DNA from: Saccharopolyspora aridisoli
GTDB lineage: Bacteria; Actinomycetota; Actinomycetes; Mycobacteriales; Pseudonocardiaceae
Length of the DNA stretch: 64,000 bases
Direction: 5' to 3'
Assembly: GCF_004348445.1 (NCBI RefSeq)
Contig: NZ_SMKV01000023.1
Coordinates: forward strand, 1-64,000
Shown: positions 16,796 through 25,634 of the stretch, in pieces
Layout of the letters: every line of letters starts with the position of its first letter
How positions within the stretch are numbered: the first letter of the stretch is position 1
The notes under the pieces: generated by a model
Told to the model about the DNA's origin: nothing
Database searches by the model: none
The model's input: only the letters and a program-made list of their open reading frames with translations
Made by a program: the position numbers and the translations under genes

Positions 16796-19591
16796 ATGAG
16801 CAGAACTCTCGCTTCGGTGAAGGACGACGGTCCACCGTCCTTACCGCTGTTCCACGGGGTCGTGCAGGTCCTGGAGCTGATCCGCGCGCTCTACGGACGG
16901 CGGCCCGAGCGGACCAGCAGAGGCAGCGACAGCGGCGGTGGGCTGCCGATGCTGTGCCTCGTCCGGCCGCGAGAGCTGGAGGACCTGCTGCCGGCGATCG
17001 GCGAGAGGCTCAAGAGCGCCGTCCCGCACCGGGTGCCGCACGCCTACATCCGCCTGGAGCCCTCCACCGCGGATCCCAGGGACGGCGACCACACCGCGCA
17101 GGCCCCGCTGCCACCGCCGGAGGTCGACACGATCCGCGGACTGCTCGCCGACATCGCCGAGCAGCTCAACGGCCCGCTCAACGCCCAAGCCGGGCGGATG
17201 CGCTTCCCCCGGTTCAGCCTGGCGCTGTGGCTGATGCGGCAGGACCTCTCCGGAACCGAGATCCCGAGGCGAGAAGCCGAGCTGCGCAGACGACTGTGGC
17301 GTCGCGACCCCGCGCAGCGGATCGCGGAGTTGATCAACACCAACACCGCCGACGCCCCGGACCGGACGATCTGGTCGGTCCTCAAGGTGCTCGCCCTGGT
17401 GCCGTGGCTGTGGTTCCAGCTCAAGATGCACTGGCGGCTGCCGTTGACCGGCGGCTACCGGTGGTTCCGGCGGCAGAGCTACCTGGCGCCCGAGGTCCCC
17501 GGGAACTTCCTCGGATTCGCCGAGCGCCTCACCGAGAACGAGTGGAACAAGGAGGTTCCCGAGCAGGTCGCGAAGTTCCTGATCAACACGTTGCTGGAGG
17601 ACCTGCGTCGTTCCTACCGCCGCTTCCCCTGGCGGCTGCGCGGCAAGTGGCGCACGACCTACACGACGGTGCTGCTGGACAACGTCACCCGCTCGAACGG
17701 CGGTTACGCGCTTCTCCAGCTGGTCAACGACATCCGCAACGAGACCGGGCTGGTCGATCCGCTGCTGCTGATCACCACGAGCTCGCTGGTCCCGCCGCAC
17801 GCCGTCGAGCCGACGGTGGACAACGTCCAGGACGTCGTGTCCCGCGCGCACGAGGCCGACGAGCAGGGGTACCGCGCGTGGCGGCACAAGCTCGACGAAG
17901 CTCGGCGGGCGCGCACGGACATGACCTGGTACCTGCCGGTCGAGATCCCCCCGGCGGCGACCGGGGATTCCAGAAAGAGCGAGATCCGGCGCCACTTGGC
18001 CGCGGCCGACAAGTACGCGCTGCCGCCCCCGCCGTGGTGGTCGCGGCGAACCCTGCCGGTCACGCTGCTGCTGGGGCTGGCCGGCGTGGGGGTCTACTTG
18101 TACTCCTCGTTCAGCGTCGGCTACTGCGGCATCCTGTTCCAGCCTCCGTGGTACTGGTTCGGCGCCGCGCCCGGTCTGACCAGCATGGAGAACAAGGCGG
18201 GTGAGTGCGTCGGCGTCACCGACGGCACCTTCCTCGCGGAGTTCATCGACGACGCGCCGCCCGGCCAGACCCAGCAGGCCGCGCAGGAGGCCGATCCGAT
18301 CCTGACCGGCCTGCGCGCCATCGGCGACACGATCTCGCGGCAGAACCAGGCGGCGCTGGACAAGGCCGCGGAAACGGGCCGCCCGGTCCTCACGCTGGTC
18401 TACCTCGGTGATCTGTCCCCGGGCGCGGGTGCCTTCAACCTCTCGGCCCAGCACGAGACGCTCGCCGGCATCGCGGTGGCCCAGTACGACCAGAACTTCG
18501 AGCCCAACACGCCGCTGGCCCGAGTGCTCATCGCCAACGGCGGCAAGGACATGGGCCACGGCGTGGAGGTCGTCGACCAGCAGATCGCCGAGCTCGCCGA
18601 GCAGGATCCGAGCACCATCGGCGTGATCGGCCTCAACTACAGCCGCGAAGAGACCTTCGAGGTGATCGAAAGGCTCGGTGCCGCAGGGCTTCCCACGGTC
18701 GCTTCGACGCTGTCCTACGACAAGATCCCCGAACGCTCACCGCTGTACTTCCAGGTCTCGCCGCAGAACCTCACGCAGGCGCGGCGAGCCGTCGAGTTCG
18801 CGGGCGAACGAGGCCGCACCGCCGGGGTCAAGATCTACAGCGACGGCGTCGACCCCTACAGCCACAACCTCGGGACCGATGTCGAGAACGAATTCCGCCG
18901 GGTCCACCCCGAGGCGACGGTCCAGTGGCTCGACGAGGACCCGCACACCGCGGGCCTGGAAGCCTGCGAGGCCGGGAAGGACGAGCTGGTGTACTACGCC
19001 GGGCGTGGAACCGAGTTCCGGGAGTTCCTCACCGGCGTGGGCATCGGCTGCCCGACCGACGTCCCGCCCATGATCCTGGGCAGCGACGACGTGGCCAGTC
19101 ACGTCGCCAACCGGGCGACGCGCTTCGCCAAGATCGGCATCCCGTACTACTACCAATCGTTCGCGGTGGCCCCGAGCACGCCGGACCCGAACGACTCCGG
19201 GGCAACCGTGGTCGGCCCGGCGCTGGACTTCTACTGCACGCTCAACATCATCATCGCCGGGTACGACCCGGCGATGCCGCCTGACGAATGCCCACCCAGG
19301 GAGGGCAACCTGTCCTTGGACGGGCACGCCGCGCTCGCCCACGATGCCGCGAGCGTGCTGCTCAGGGCCGCGAACCAGCTCTACCGAGGCGGACCGATCC
19401 CGATCACCGCCGGCACCGTGTGGCGCCAGATCAACGCCAACCAGCACCAGACCGACGAAGACCTGCCGTCGAAGTACGGTCTGGTGACCGGACAGATCGA
19501 CTTCGGCAGCGACACGAACAACCGAGTGCCCAAGGACAAGGCGGTCTGGACCCTGCACGTGGACCAGGCCGGCCAGGTCTCAGTGCCGTAG
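16796..19591 (+). CDS. Large membrane receptor: NTPase-like cytoplasmic domain, TM helix, periplasmic-binding-protein domain
   Basis: A 931-residue protein. Residues 1 to about 445 are hydrophilic, with a segment YTTVLLDNVTRSNGGYAL, then PLLLITTSS, resembling the Walker B/sensor region of STAND-like NTPases; I cannot find a Walker A motif. One clear transmembrane helix (TLPVTLLLGLAGVGVYLYSS, around residues 450-470) is followed by about 450 residues with the type I periplasmic-binding fold of branched-chain amino acid receptors (VLIANGGKDMG, IGVIGLNYSREET, YYAGRGTEF). No permease or ATPase genes are adjacent, so it looks like a ligand-sensing receptor rather than a transporter part. The start at 16796 has GGGG upstream. 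The ligand and output are unknown. Confidence 0.75.
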   Translation: MSRTLASVKDDGPPSLPLFHGVVQVLELIRALYGRRPERTSRGSDSGGGLPMLCLVRPRELEDLLPAIGERLKSAVPHRVPHAYIRLEPSTADPRDGDHTAQAPLPPPEVDTIRGLLADIAEQLNGPLNAQAGRMRFPRFSLALWLMRQDLSGTEIPRREAELRRRLWRRDPAQRIAELINTNTADAPDRTIWSVLKVLALVPWLWFQLKMHWRLPLTGGYRWFRRQSYLAPEVPGNFLGFAERLTENEWNKEVPEQVAKFLINTLLEDLRRSYRRFPWRLRGKWRTTYTTVLLDNVTRSNGGYALLQLVNDIRNETGLVDPLLLITTSSLVPPHAVEPTVDNVQDVVSRAHEADEQGYRAWRHKLDEARRARTDMTWYLPVEIPPAATGDSRKSEIRRHLAAADKYALPPPPWWSRRTLPVTLLLGLAGVGVYLYSSFSVGYCGILFQPPWYWFGAAPGLTSMENKAGECVGVTDGTFLAEFIDDAPPGQTQQAAQEADPILTGLRAIGDTISRQNQAALDKAAETGRPVLTLVYLGDLSPGAGAFNLSAQHETLAGIAVAQYDQNFEPNTPLARVLIANGGKDMGHGVEVVDQQIAELAEQDPSTIGVIGLNYSREETFEVIERLGAAGLPTVASTLSYDKIPERSPLYFQVSPQNLTQARRAVEFAGERGRTAGVKIYSDGVDPYSHNLGTDVENEFRRVHPEATVQWLDEDPHTAGLEACEAGKDELVYYAGRGTEFREFLTGVGIGCPTDVPPMILGSDDVASHVANRATRFAKIGIPYYYQSFAVAPSTPDPNDSGATVVGPALDFYCTLNIIIAGYDPAMPPDECPPREGNLSLDGHAALAHDAASVLLRAANQLYRGGPIPITAGTVWRQINANQHQTDEDLPSKYGLVTGQIDFGSDTNNRVPKDKAVWTLHVDQAGQVSVP

Positions 19592-19610
19592 CTCCTAGGG
19601 GCTGCTGTGG

Positions 19611-19681
19611 TCTTTCGCTCGGCGGTGCGGGTGGCAGAACTCGAGCGGTGCAGGCCGAGCCCCAGACCTGGAACAGCGGCT
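19611..19681. repeat. Intergenic repeat in a convergent gene gap (copy 1)
   Basis: Contains GGGTGGCAGAAC and ends ACCTGGAACAGCGGC (19667-19681). The same blocks in the same order recur at 33419-33480 (GGGTGGCGCAAAAC and ACCTGGAACAGCGGC). Both copies lie between the 3' ends of convergent genes, so a 3'-end processing or termination role is possible. Confidence 0.5.
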
Positions 19682-19697
19682 CCGCCGCGAGGAGCTC

Positions 19698-21002
19698 CTA
19701 CTCGGCTCGGCGCTGGACGTAGACGCGGTCACCTTCGGGACCGGTCCACTCCATGCGGACCACACCCGCCACGGCGGCGTGCGGCAGGTTGTCGGGTTCG
19801 TGCCAGTGACCCGCCACCGGGTTCCGGAAGAACGTGGCCCACAGCTGCCCGTCGGCGTCGGCGAACAGGTTGTTGTGGCCCGCGCCGATGCCGCCGGTCC
19901 AGCGCTTCGAGTAGGGCCCTTCGAAGTTGTCCGAGACGGCGATGATCGCGTCGTACTGATCCCGTTCACCGTCGGGCGCATAGGCGTGCCGCGTGGTGTC
20001 GCCGCTGACCGTGATCTTGCTCCAGGCCGCGTGCACGAGGAAGTACTTCCCGCCGTGCTTGATCACGTGCGCACCTTCGAGGTACGGCTCGGGCTCGTAG
20101 CGCGCCTGCTGGAACTTCGGGAGGTTCGTCTTCTGGACGATGTCCTCCATGTCGTCCTGGAACTCGGCGTAGAGGTCGTTGTGCAGCACCAGCCAAGCCT
20201 TGCCGTCTTCGGCGTAGAGGCCACCGTCGATGTGGTAGTACACGTTCGGATCGATGGAGTCGGGAGCTCCGGGGTTGAGCTCGCCGAAGGGCTTTTCGAG
20301 GTTGCCCTCAACCACCCGGTACGGACCCTCGACCCCACCCTCGCTCTTGAGCATGAACGAACCGACCTTGCGCGAGTGGTCGCCCATGCACGCCACGACG
20401 TACCAGGCTCCGCGGAAGTGGTGCACCTCCGGTGCCCACACGTTCCCGCGCTTGTCAGCTCCCTCACCCGAGTACCGCTGCCACGGCGCGACCACGATCC
20501 GCCCGGCTTCGTTCTCGCCGACGAACTCCGGCGACCACACCTTGCCCTTCTCCGCGCCGGGCCGGATCCCGGTGGTGTCCACCAGCTTCCACGGCCCGTC
20601 CAGGGACTCGGCGGTCCACACGAAGATCCCATCGTTCCACGGCGCCGCGGCAGGCAGGCCCGGGACCCGAGTCGTGCCGGTGGCGACGTAGACCGGCTGG
20701 TCGTCGACGATGAAGCAGTTGACGTAGGTGTCGCGCACCCAGACCCGGCCCAGCTCCTCGTCCCGAGGCCGGAGTTCGAGGTCGAGGATCCGGGAGTTGT
20801 CGTCCCTGGGCTCCAGGTCCACGCGGGTGTCGGCGGTCCCGTAGGGCTCCATCGGAGGCCAGTTCGGCGGATGTTCCTGCTGCGACGACATCACCTTGCC
20901 CCATCCGGTAGCGGGCAGGAAGGTCGCCATCCCCAGTGCACCGGCGGTTCCCAGCAGCAGGGACCGCCTGTTCAGATGCGAGCGGGTCTCGAAGTCCGAC
21001 AT
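19698..21002 (-). CDS. Secreted glycoside hydrolase family 43-like protein (Tat signal)
   Basis: A 434-residue five-bladed beta-propeller glycosidase resembling GH43 and related families (arabinan, xylan or galactan debranching). A twin-arginine signal (NRRSLLLGTAGALG, residues 11-24) predicts export. Family-like segments include WNDGIFVWTAESLDGPW, VWAPEVHHFRGAWYV (general acid region) and HNNLFADADGQLW. The start at 21002 has AAGGAG upstream. It converges on the receptor gene. The substrate is not predictable from sequence alone. Confidence 0.8.
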   Translation of the reverse strand: MSDFETRSHLNRRSLLLGTAGALGMATFLPATGWGKVMSSQQEHPPNWPPMEPYGTADTRVDLEPRDDNSRILDLELRPRDEELGRVWVRDTYVNCFIVDDQPVYVATGTTRVPGLPAAAPWNDGIFVWTAESLDGPWKLVDTTGIRPGAEKGKVWSPEFVGENEAGRIVVAPWQRYSGEGADKRGNVWAPEVHHFRGAWYVVACMGDHSRKVGSFMLKSEGGVEGPYRVVEGNLEKPFGELNPGAPDSIDPNVYYHIDGGLYAEDGKAWLVLHNDLYAEFQDDMEDIVQKTNLPKFQQARYEPEPYLEGAHVIKHGGKYFLVHAAWSKITVSGDTTRHAYAPDGERDQYDAIIAVSDNFEGPYSKRWTGGIGAGHNNLFADADGQLWATFFRNPVAGHWHEPDNLPHAAVAGVVRMEWTGPEGDRVYVQRRAE

Positions 21003-21079
21003 CAGGATCTCCTTCGCAGCGCGCCACTGACCGACATGCCCCCATCGGCCAGTTGACGACGCTACCGGCTGATCGCCGT

Positions 21080-22225
21080 TCAGGAGCGGGTTTGGATCAG
21101 GGCGTGCGAGCCCGACGTCCGCCAGGGCTGTCCGCCCGCGTCCAACGACGTCGCGGTCGCGCGCTCCAGACCTACGACGGCCTCCGACTTGAGGACGCGA
21201 AGTGCGGCCAGCGGCCCCGGGAAGTGCGACACCGCGTCCGCGAACGGCCGATCGACCGGCCAGTGGCGGTCGCCGACGAGGCGGCGGTAGTTGAGGTCGC
21301 CCTTGAAGATCGTCACGGCGGCTGAGGCGAACTCGGCGCGCAGGTCGTCCGGCATGGCGCCGAAATCGAACGGCGCGCAGAAGAAGGGATGCGCTCGAAC
21401 CGCGATCTCCCCTGCTCGCAGGGCGTTCTCAACACGGCTGCCCACCTGCCCCGCCTCACCTCCCAGCCCGCAGAGGTGGTGCAGCACCACCAGCACGTCG
21501 GTCGGGGTGGCGTCGGAGACGTAGTAGGGGCCTGGCTTGACGTGCAGGACGACCCGGGCGGCACGCCCGGTGGTGAGCAGCCGGTCGATGACCACGAGGT
21601 CGGCGGCGAGCTCCCCCGCCGAGTTGTCGGCGACGAGGTGGACCGGGCCTGGCTCGTCGAACAGCGACCAGAACTCCTCGGGCGAGCCCGCGACCAGGCC
21701 CGACGTGGAACCGCTCGCGTCGGTGGACAGCTGGAACGCCAGGTCGGCCTGATTGCCCCACACCGCGGCCTGGACCACGGCGGCGTCCCGTTCGGGGTCG
21801 CTGAGGTGCGGGAGCTCGTCGAGTGCCTTGAGCGTTTCGGCGGTGGCCGCGTTGTGCAGCTCGGCCCGCTTCATCGGCGCGAACGGGTCCACACCCCGCC
21901 AAGGCCCCGGCGCGAAGAACCCGGTCGCCGCCAGCAGCTTGCGGAAGAAGTAGCTCTCGGCCCACAGGAACGAGGCTCCCGCCCACGGCCGACCGACCTG
22001 ATCGGCCATCCAGCCCGCCCAGACACCGTGGTCCGGCGCGTCGTCCTCCAACGGCTCGACCACGCCCTCGGTCGACTCCCGCAACAGCGCGGACAACGCC
22101 TCCCGCACGTCCGGCCCGAACGGGTGCGCCGCGCACAACCGCTCGATCATCACCGGATGGCGTTCGTGGAACACCCGCCACCCGAACGATCCCGGCTCCT
22201 CGATGGTGATCAACGGCGCGTCCAC
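21080..22225 (-). CDS. DUF89/ARMT1-like damage-control phosphatase family protein
   Basis: A 381-residue metal-dependent phosphatase of the DUF89 superfamily, which removes harmful phosphometabolites; ARMT1 relatives also methylate carboxylates. Conserved motifs are seen: VWGNQADL, the metal-binding HLVADNSAGELAADL and the signature FKGDLNYRRLVGDRHW. GTG 22225 has a very strong GGAGGAGG. A truncated reading frame ends 15 nt upstream, suggesting the gene was once second in an operon. Confidence 0.85.
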   Translation of the reverse strand: MDAPLITIEEPGSFGWRVFHERHPVMIERLCAAHPFGPDVREALSALLRESTEGVVEPLEDDAPDHGVWAGWMADQVGRPWAGASFLWAESYFFRKLLAATGFFAPGPWRGVDPFAPMKRAELHNAATAETLKALDELPHLSDPERDAAVVQAAVWGNQADLAFQLSTDASGSTSGLVAGSPEEFWSLFDEPGPVHLVADNSAGELAADLVVIDRLLTTGRAARVVLHVKPGPYYVSDATPTDVLVVLHHLCGLGGEAGQVGSRVENALRAGEIAVRAHPFFCAPFDFGAMPDDLRAEFASAAVTIFKGDLNYRRLVGDRHWPVDRPFADAVSHFPGPLAALRVLKSEAVVGLERATATSLDAGGQPWRTSGSHALIQTRS

Positions 22226-22240
22226 GGTTCCTCCTCCGGT

Positions 22241-22440
22241 TCAGCCCACGTGCGGCCGGGTCGATTCGATCATGTTCTCGCGGAACCGGCGCATCGACGG
22301 GGCCTCCACGCCGTCGGCACCGTGGTAGGTGCGGGGCGCACGGCGCACCGGCATCGCGCGGACGACGAGCGTAGTCGGTCGTGCTCGAAGCAGACCTGGG
22401 ATCAGCTCCGGCGACCACGGGTAGATCCCGGAGCTGAGCG
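22241..22440 (-). pseudogene. Unidentified C-terminal gene remnant upstream of DUF89 gene
   Basis: About 66 residues read in frame to a stop at 22241, including SSGIYPWSPELIPGLLRA and SMRRFRENMIEST. Composition is protein-like, but there is no start codon with a ribosome-binding site and the upstream sequence is non-coding up to the enoyl-CoA hydratase promoter. I do not recognise the family. It probably represents the 3' end of a deleted operon partner. Confidence 0.4.
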
Positions 22441-22610
22441 CCCACGTGCGCCTGCGCCGGCGAGGAGGAGCGGGTATCCCGCTCAGACCTCGCGGTCGAG
22501 GTGAACCGCTGCTCGTGATCAGGACCACGTCGCTTCCGAGCACGGCTGTGTCAACATCGGTGAACCATCCGCCTGCGCAGGGTCCACGACCAGACCACGA
22601 GGAGACGAGT

Positions 22611-23492
22611 GTGCAACCGAGCACCATCGGACACGACGTCACCGACGGCGTACTCGTCGTCACGCTCAACCGCCCGGACCACCTCAACGCCTTCACCCCC
22701 ACCATGGCCGACGAGCTGGAGGAGACGTTCGTCGAGGTCAACGACGATGACTCCATCCGGGCGGTCGTCGTGACCGGCGCTGGCCGCGCGTTCTGCGCGG
22801 GGATGGACCTCAGCAGCGAGGGCAACGTCTTCGGCCTGGACGAGTCGCAGTCGCCCACGCTCGCCGACATGCAGGACCTCTCCTCCCCCGAACTCCGCCG
22901 CATCCGGGACACCGGCGGCCGGGTCACGCTGGCGATCCACGATTGCCGCAAGCCGGTCATCGCCGCCATCAACGGCGCCGCCGTGGGCATCGGCGCGACG
23001 ATGACGCTGGCCATGGACGCACGCCTGATGTCGAGCAAGGCGCGGTTCGGCCTTGTCTTCGGTCGTCTCGGCATCGTGCCCGAGGCCGCTTCGACGTGGT
23101 TCCTGCCGCGCATCGTCGGCATGTCGAAAGCGCTCGACCTCGTCTACCGCGCCGACATCCTCGACTCCGCCGCCACCGCGGAGGCCGGGCTCGCCGACGC
23201 CGTCCACGCACCCGAATCGCTGCTGGACACCGCGCTCGAACTCGCCGACGCCTGGACCAAGGGCAGGTCACCGGTCGCCACGGCGCTCACCCGGCAGATG
23301 ATGCGCCGCAACAGCGCCCTCGACCACCCCCGCGACGCGCACCGGATCGATTCGCTGGCGATGTTCTACACGAGCGTCGGTGACGGCGCCGAAGGCGTCG
23401 CAGCCTTCACCGAGAAGCGCGACCCGCAGTTCCGCGGCCGTGCCTCGGACCTCCCCGCCTTCTACGACGAGTGGCTGCACGACGACCGCTGA
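22611..23492 (+). CDS. Enoyl-CoA hydratase/isomerase family protein
   Basis: A 293-residue crotonase-fold protein acting on acyl-CoA thioesters. The oxyanion-hole segments are AFCAGMDLSSEG and INGAAVGIGATMTLAMD. The residues in GRLGIVPEAASTWFLPRIVG include the usual catalytic Glu position. GTG 22611 follows CGAGGAG closely. It is divergent from the DUF89 gene and monocistronic. It could serve fatty-acid or aromatic-acid degradation. Confidence 0.9.
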   Translation: MQPSTIGHDVTDGVLVVTLNRPDHLNAFTPTMADELEETFVEVNDDDSIRAVVVTGAGRAFCAGMDLSSEGNVFGLDESQSPTLADMQDLSSPELRRIRDTGGRVTLAIHDCRKPVIAAINGAAVGIGATMTLAMDARLMSSKARFGLVFGRLGIVPEAASTWFLPRIVGMSKALDLVYRADILDSAATAEAGLADAVHAPESLLDTALELADAWTKGRSPVATALTRQMMRRNSALDHPRDAHRIDSLAMFYTSVGDGAEGVAAFTEKRDPQFRGRASDLPAFYDEWLHDDR

Positions 23493-23905
23493 CCCAGCCT
23501 TCCAAACTCTTTCTCAGGTCGTTCACCGGGAACGCCCGCACTCCGCACCTGTTCTGATGCTCGCAACGGTGCGCGGCGAGGGAGGGCGTTCATGGGCGGT
23601 CACCGCAGGCGAGCCGCGGAGCTGCTGAGAGCGCTCCGCGGCCACGTCGTCGGGCAGGCCGCGATGTTGACAGCGCTCGGGGCGGGACCACCCTGGCCAA
23701 CGCCGCGCTCTACGTGCTGCGCGGCACGTTCCTGGCGGTCTTCACCCGCCGAGCGAGGTCGGCGCCTCCGGTCAGCCCTGGTGTCCCGGTGTGATGAGCG
23801 ACCGTTGTGATCGCTCAGAACGAGGATTCGTGCTCCTCATCTCGGTTGCGCGCCTGGTGAGATCGCCCTAGCGTTGATCGAACGTCGATCTCTGGGGGAT
23901 GTTCG
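23493..23905. other. Intergenic region with a palindromic site
   Basis: No intact gene. A scrap at 23687-23794 reads AGTTLANAALYVLRGTFLAV, membrane-protein-like, and ends in a stop after a short tail. GATCGA-ACG-TCGATC at 23876-23890 is a 6+6 palindrome just upstream of the lipase ribosome-binding site and may be an operator. Confidence 0.4.
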
Positions 23906-24856
23906 ATGCGCGATCAACGATGGCGCCGAGTGTCCGCGGCAATCCTTGCCGCGGGCTTGGGCATGACCGCACCCGCTGTCGCCTCGGCCGAGCCGGCCGC
24001 TGCGGATTCCGAACCGGTTCTGCTGGTCCACGGCTACAACGAGGGCGCTGACGCGGACTGCGAAGACCTGTGGGGCAACGCCCGAGCGGAGTTCGACGGG
24101 CGCTCGGTGCGCACGATCGGCTACTACGAGGGCGATGAAGGCTGTGACGAGTTCGTCGGCGGCCGGGGCAACAACGACAACGACACACCGATCCAGGACC
24201 TCGCAGAGGAGTTCGCCAACCACATCTACACCGACTACACGAGCAAGGGGCAGTCGGTGGACGTCGTGGCCCACTCGATGGGCGGCCTGGTCACCCGAGT
24301 CGCGGTGCTCGGAACGCGTGAGGGCTGGGCGGGTTTCCCACCGGAGGTCGAAGTCGACGACGTAGTCACGCTCGGCACACCGCACGGCGGGATCACCAAG
24401 GACCCGTGCTCGGATCCGGCCCAGTGCTCGCACCAGTGGTGGCAGATGACGCGGGCGCAGGACGGCGGCTCGGGATTCATCAGCAAGCTGCACGAGTCCG
24501 CGGACGGCGCGAAGGACCGGGGGTTCGACGATCCGTGGGCCGAGGGGATCGACTGGAGCCTGGTCGGGTCCGAGGAGGACACGACGGTCGACTACGACCG
24601 CGCCATCGACGAGGGCTACTGGGCCCACCAGAAGTACGGTTTCGACGAGGACTTGAACAACAACGGCGATCCCGACTGCACGAGCCCGGAGAACATCGAC
24701 CACCAGGCGATCCGGCTGGTCCGCAACGGCGACTTCTGCCTCAGGTACTGGCACCACGGGAACGACGGCGGCCCGTTCACCACCGACGAGGGCTGGGCCC
24801 CGCTGGAGATCGCCCGCAACGCGATCAATCACGAGGGCGACAACCTCCCCCGCTGA
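23906..24856 (+). CDS. Secreted lipase/alpha-beta hydrolase (lipase class 2-like)
   Basis: A 316-residue exported esterase or lipase. A Sec signal peptide spans about residues 1-28, ending around VASAEPAAA. The oxyanion region is VLLVHGYNEG. The nucleophile elbow VAHSMGGLVTRVA holds the catalytic Ser. Several paired cysteines (ADCEDLW, EGCDEF, DPCSDPAQC) suggest disulfides in the secreted form. GGGGGA lies upstream of the ATG. It is monocistronic. Confidence 0.88.
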   Translation: MRDQRWRRVSAAILAAGLGMTAPAVASAEPAAADSEPVLLVHGYNEGADADCEDLWGNARAEFDGRSVRTIGYYEGDEGCDEFVGGRGNNDNDTPIQDLAEEFANHIYTDYTSKGQSVDVVAHSMGGLVTRVAVLGTREGWAGFPPEVEVDDVVTLGTPHGGITKDPCSDPAQCSHQWWQMTRAQDGGSGFISKLHESADGAKDRGFDDPWAEGIDWSLVGSEEDTTVDYDRAIDEGYWAHQKYGFDEDLNNNGDPDCTSPENIDHQAIRLVRNGDFCLRYWHHGNDGGPFTTDEGWAPLEIARNAINHEGDNLPR

Positions 24857-24869
24857 GGTTCCGACCCTC

Positions 24870-24913
24870 GGTGGTGCCACCACGGCGACGACGCCACGGC
24901 GAGGACGGCCGTG
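24870..24913 (+). repeat. 44-bp direct repeat, left copy
   Basis: 40 of 44 bases match 27071-27114, including a perfect 29-bp core beginning GCGACGACGCCACGGCGAGG. The two copies exactly bracket the TetR-MFS cassette. It lies just after the lipase stop. Confidence 0.75.
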
Positions 24914-25035
24914 ATCACGCTTGTTCCGATGCGTGTCAAGGAGATTCGCATCCGGCGTCGACGTGGGCTTATCTAGTCGACCCGCCCCTCGACGGGCAAC
25001 GAGGCGTGGGTAGGCCAATGGCGCTTTTAGTTAGT

Positions 25036-25046
25036 AGTTAGTAACT
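25036..25046. promoter_or_regulatory. Putative TetR operator
   Basis: AGTTA-G-TAACT is a perfect 11-bp palindrome inside AT-rich sequence with further GTTAGTA and GGTAAC half-sites (25030-25053). It lies just before the TetR start, as expected for an autoregulated TetR-efflux operon. Confidence 0.5.
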
Positions 25047-25061
25047 GGTAACTTGCTTGTT

Positions 25062-25634
25062 GTGGCTGAACGGATGAGCGGCGCCCAGCGACGCGCCCAG
25101 GTGCTCGCCATCGCGGCGCCGGAGTTCGCGGAACACGGGTTGCACGGAGCATCGACCGAAGCGATCGCGAAGAAGGCGGGGATTACGCAGGCGTACGTCT
25201 TCCGAATGTTCGGGACGAAGAAGGCCCTGTTCCTGGAGCTGGTCCGGGCCGCGTTCGAGCGCGTCAGCGACGGGATGAGAGAGGCGGGCGAGGATAAGAC
25301 GAGCCTCGATGCGCTCTCGGCGATGGGCGCCCAGTACTTCGACCTACTAGCCGACCGGACACGGTTGCTGCTTCAACTCCAGGGCTTCGCCGCGTGTGGC
25401 GACCCTGGGGTGAGGGACGCGGTGCGGGAGTGCTTCGCGCGGATGTGGAACACGACCGAGGAAGGCACCGGCCTCGACCCGGTCACCGTGAAGACCTTCC
25501 TCGCGTTCGGGATGCTGTTGAACGCAGGCGCCGCCATGGACGTCGAGCAGGTCGACGAGGCGTGGGCGGATGGTGTTCGCACCCGGATCCAGTCGGGCCT
25601 GTTCTCGCACATCACCACCGAGGCGAACCGATGA
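25062..25634 (+). CDS. TetR/AcrR-family repressor
   Basis: A 190-residue one-component regulator. The N-terminal HTH reads GASTEAIAKKAGITQAYVFR with MFGTKKALFLELV. The rest is an alpha-helical ligand domain. GTG 25062 is preferred to an in-frame TTG nine bases earlier; no good ribosome-binding site is seen, so it may be nearly leaderless. It overlaps the downstream MFS gene by 4 nt (ATGA), so it almost certainly controls that efflux pump. Confidence 0.88.
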   Translation: MAERMSGAQRRAQVLAIAAPEFAEHGLHGASTEAIAKKAGITQAYVFRMFGTKKALFLELVRAAFERVSDGMREAGEDKTSLDALSAMGAQYFDLLADRTRLLLQLQGFAACGDPGVRDAVRECFARMWNTTEEGTGLDPVTVKTFLAFGMLLNAGAAMDVEQVDEAWADGVRTRIQSGLFSHITTEANR

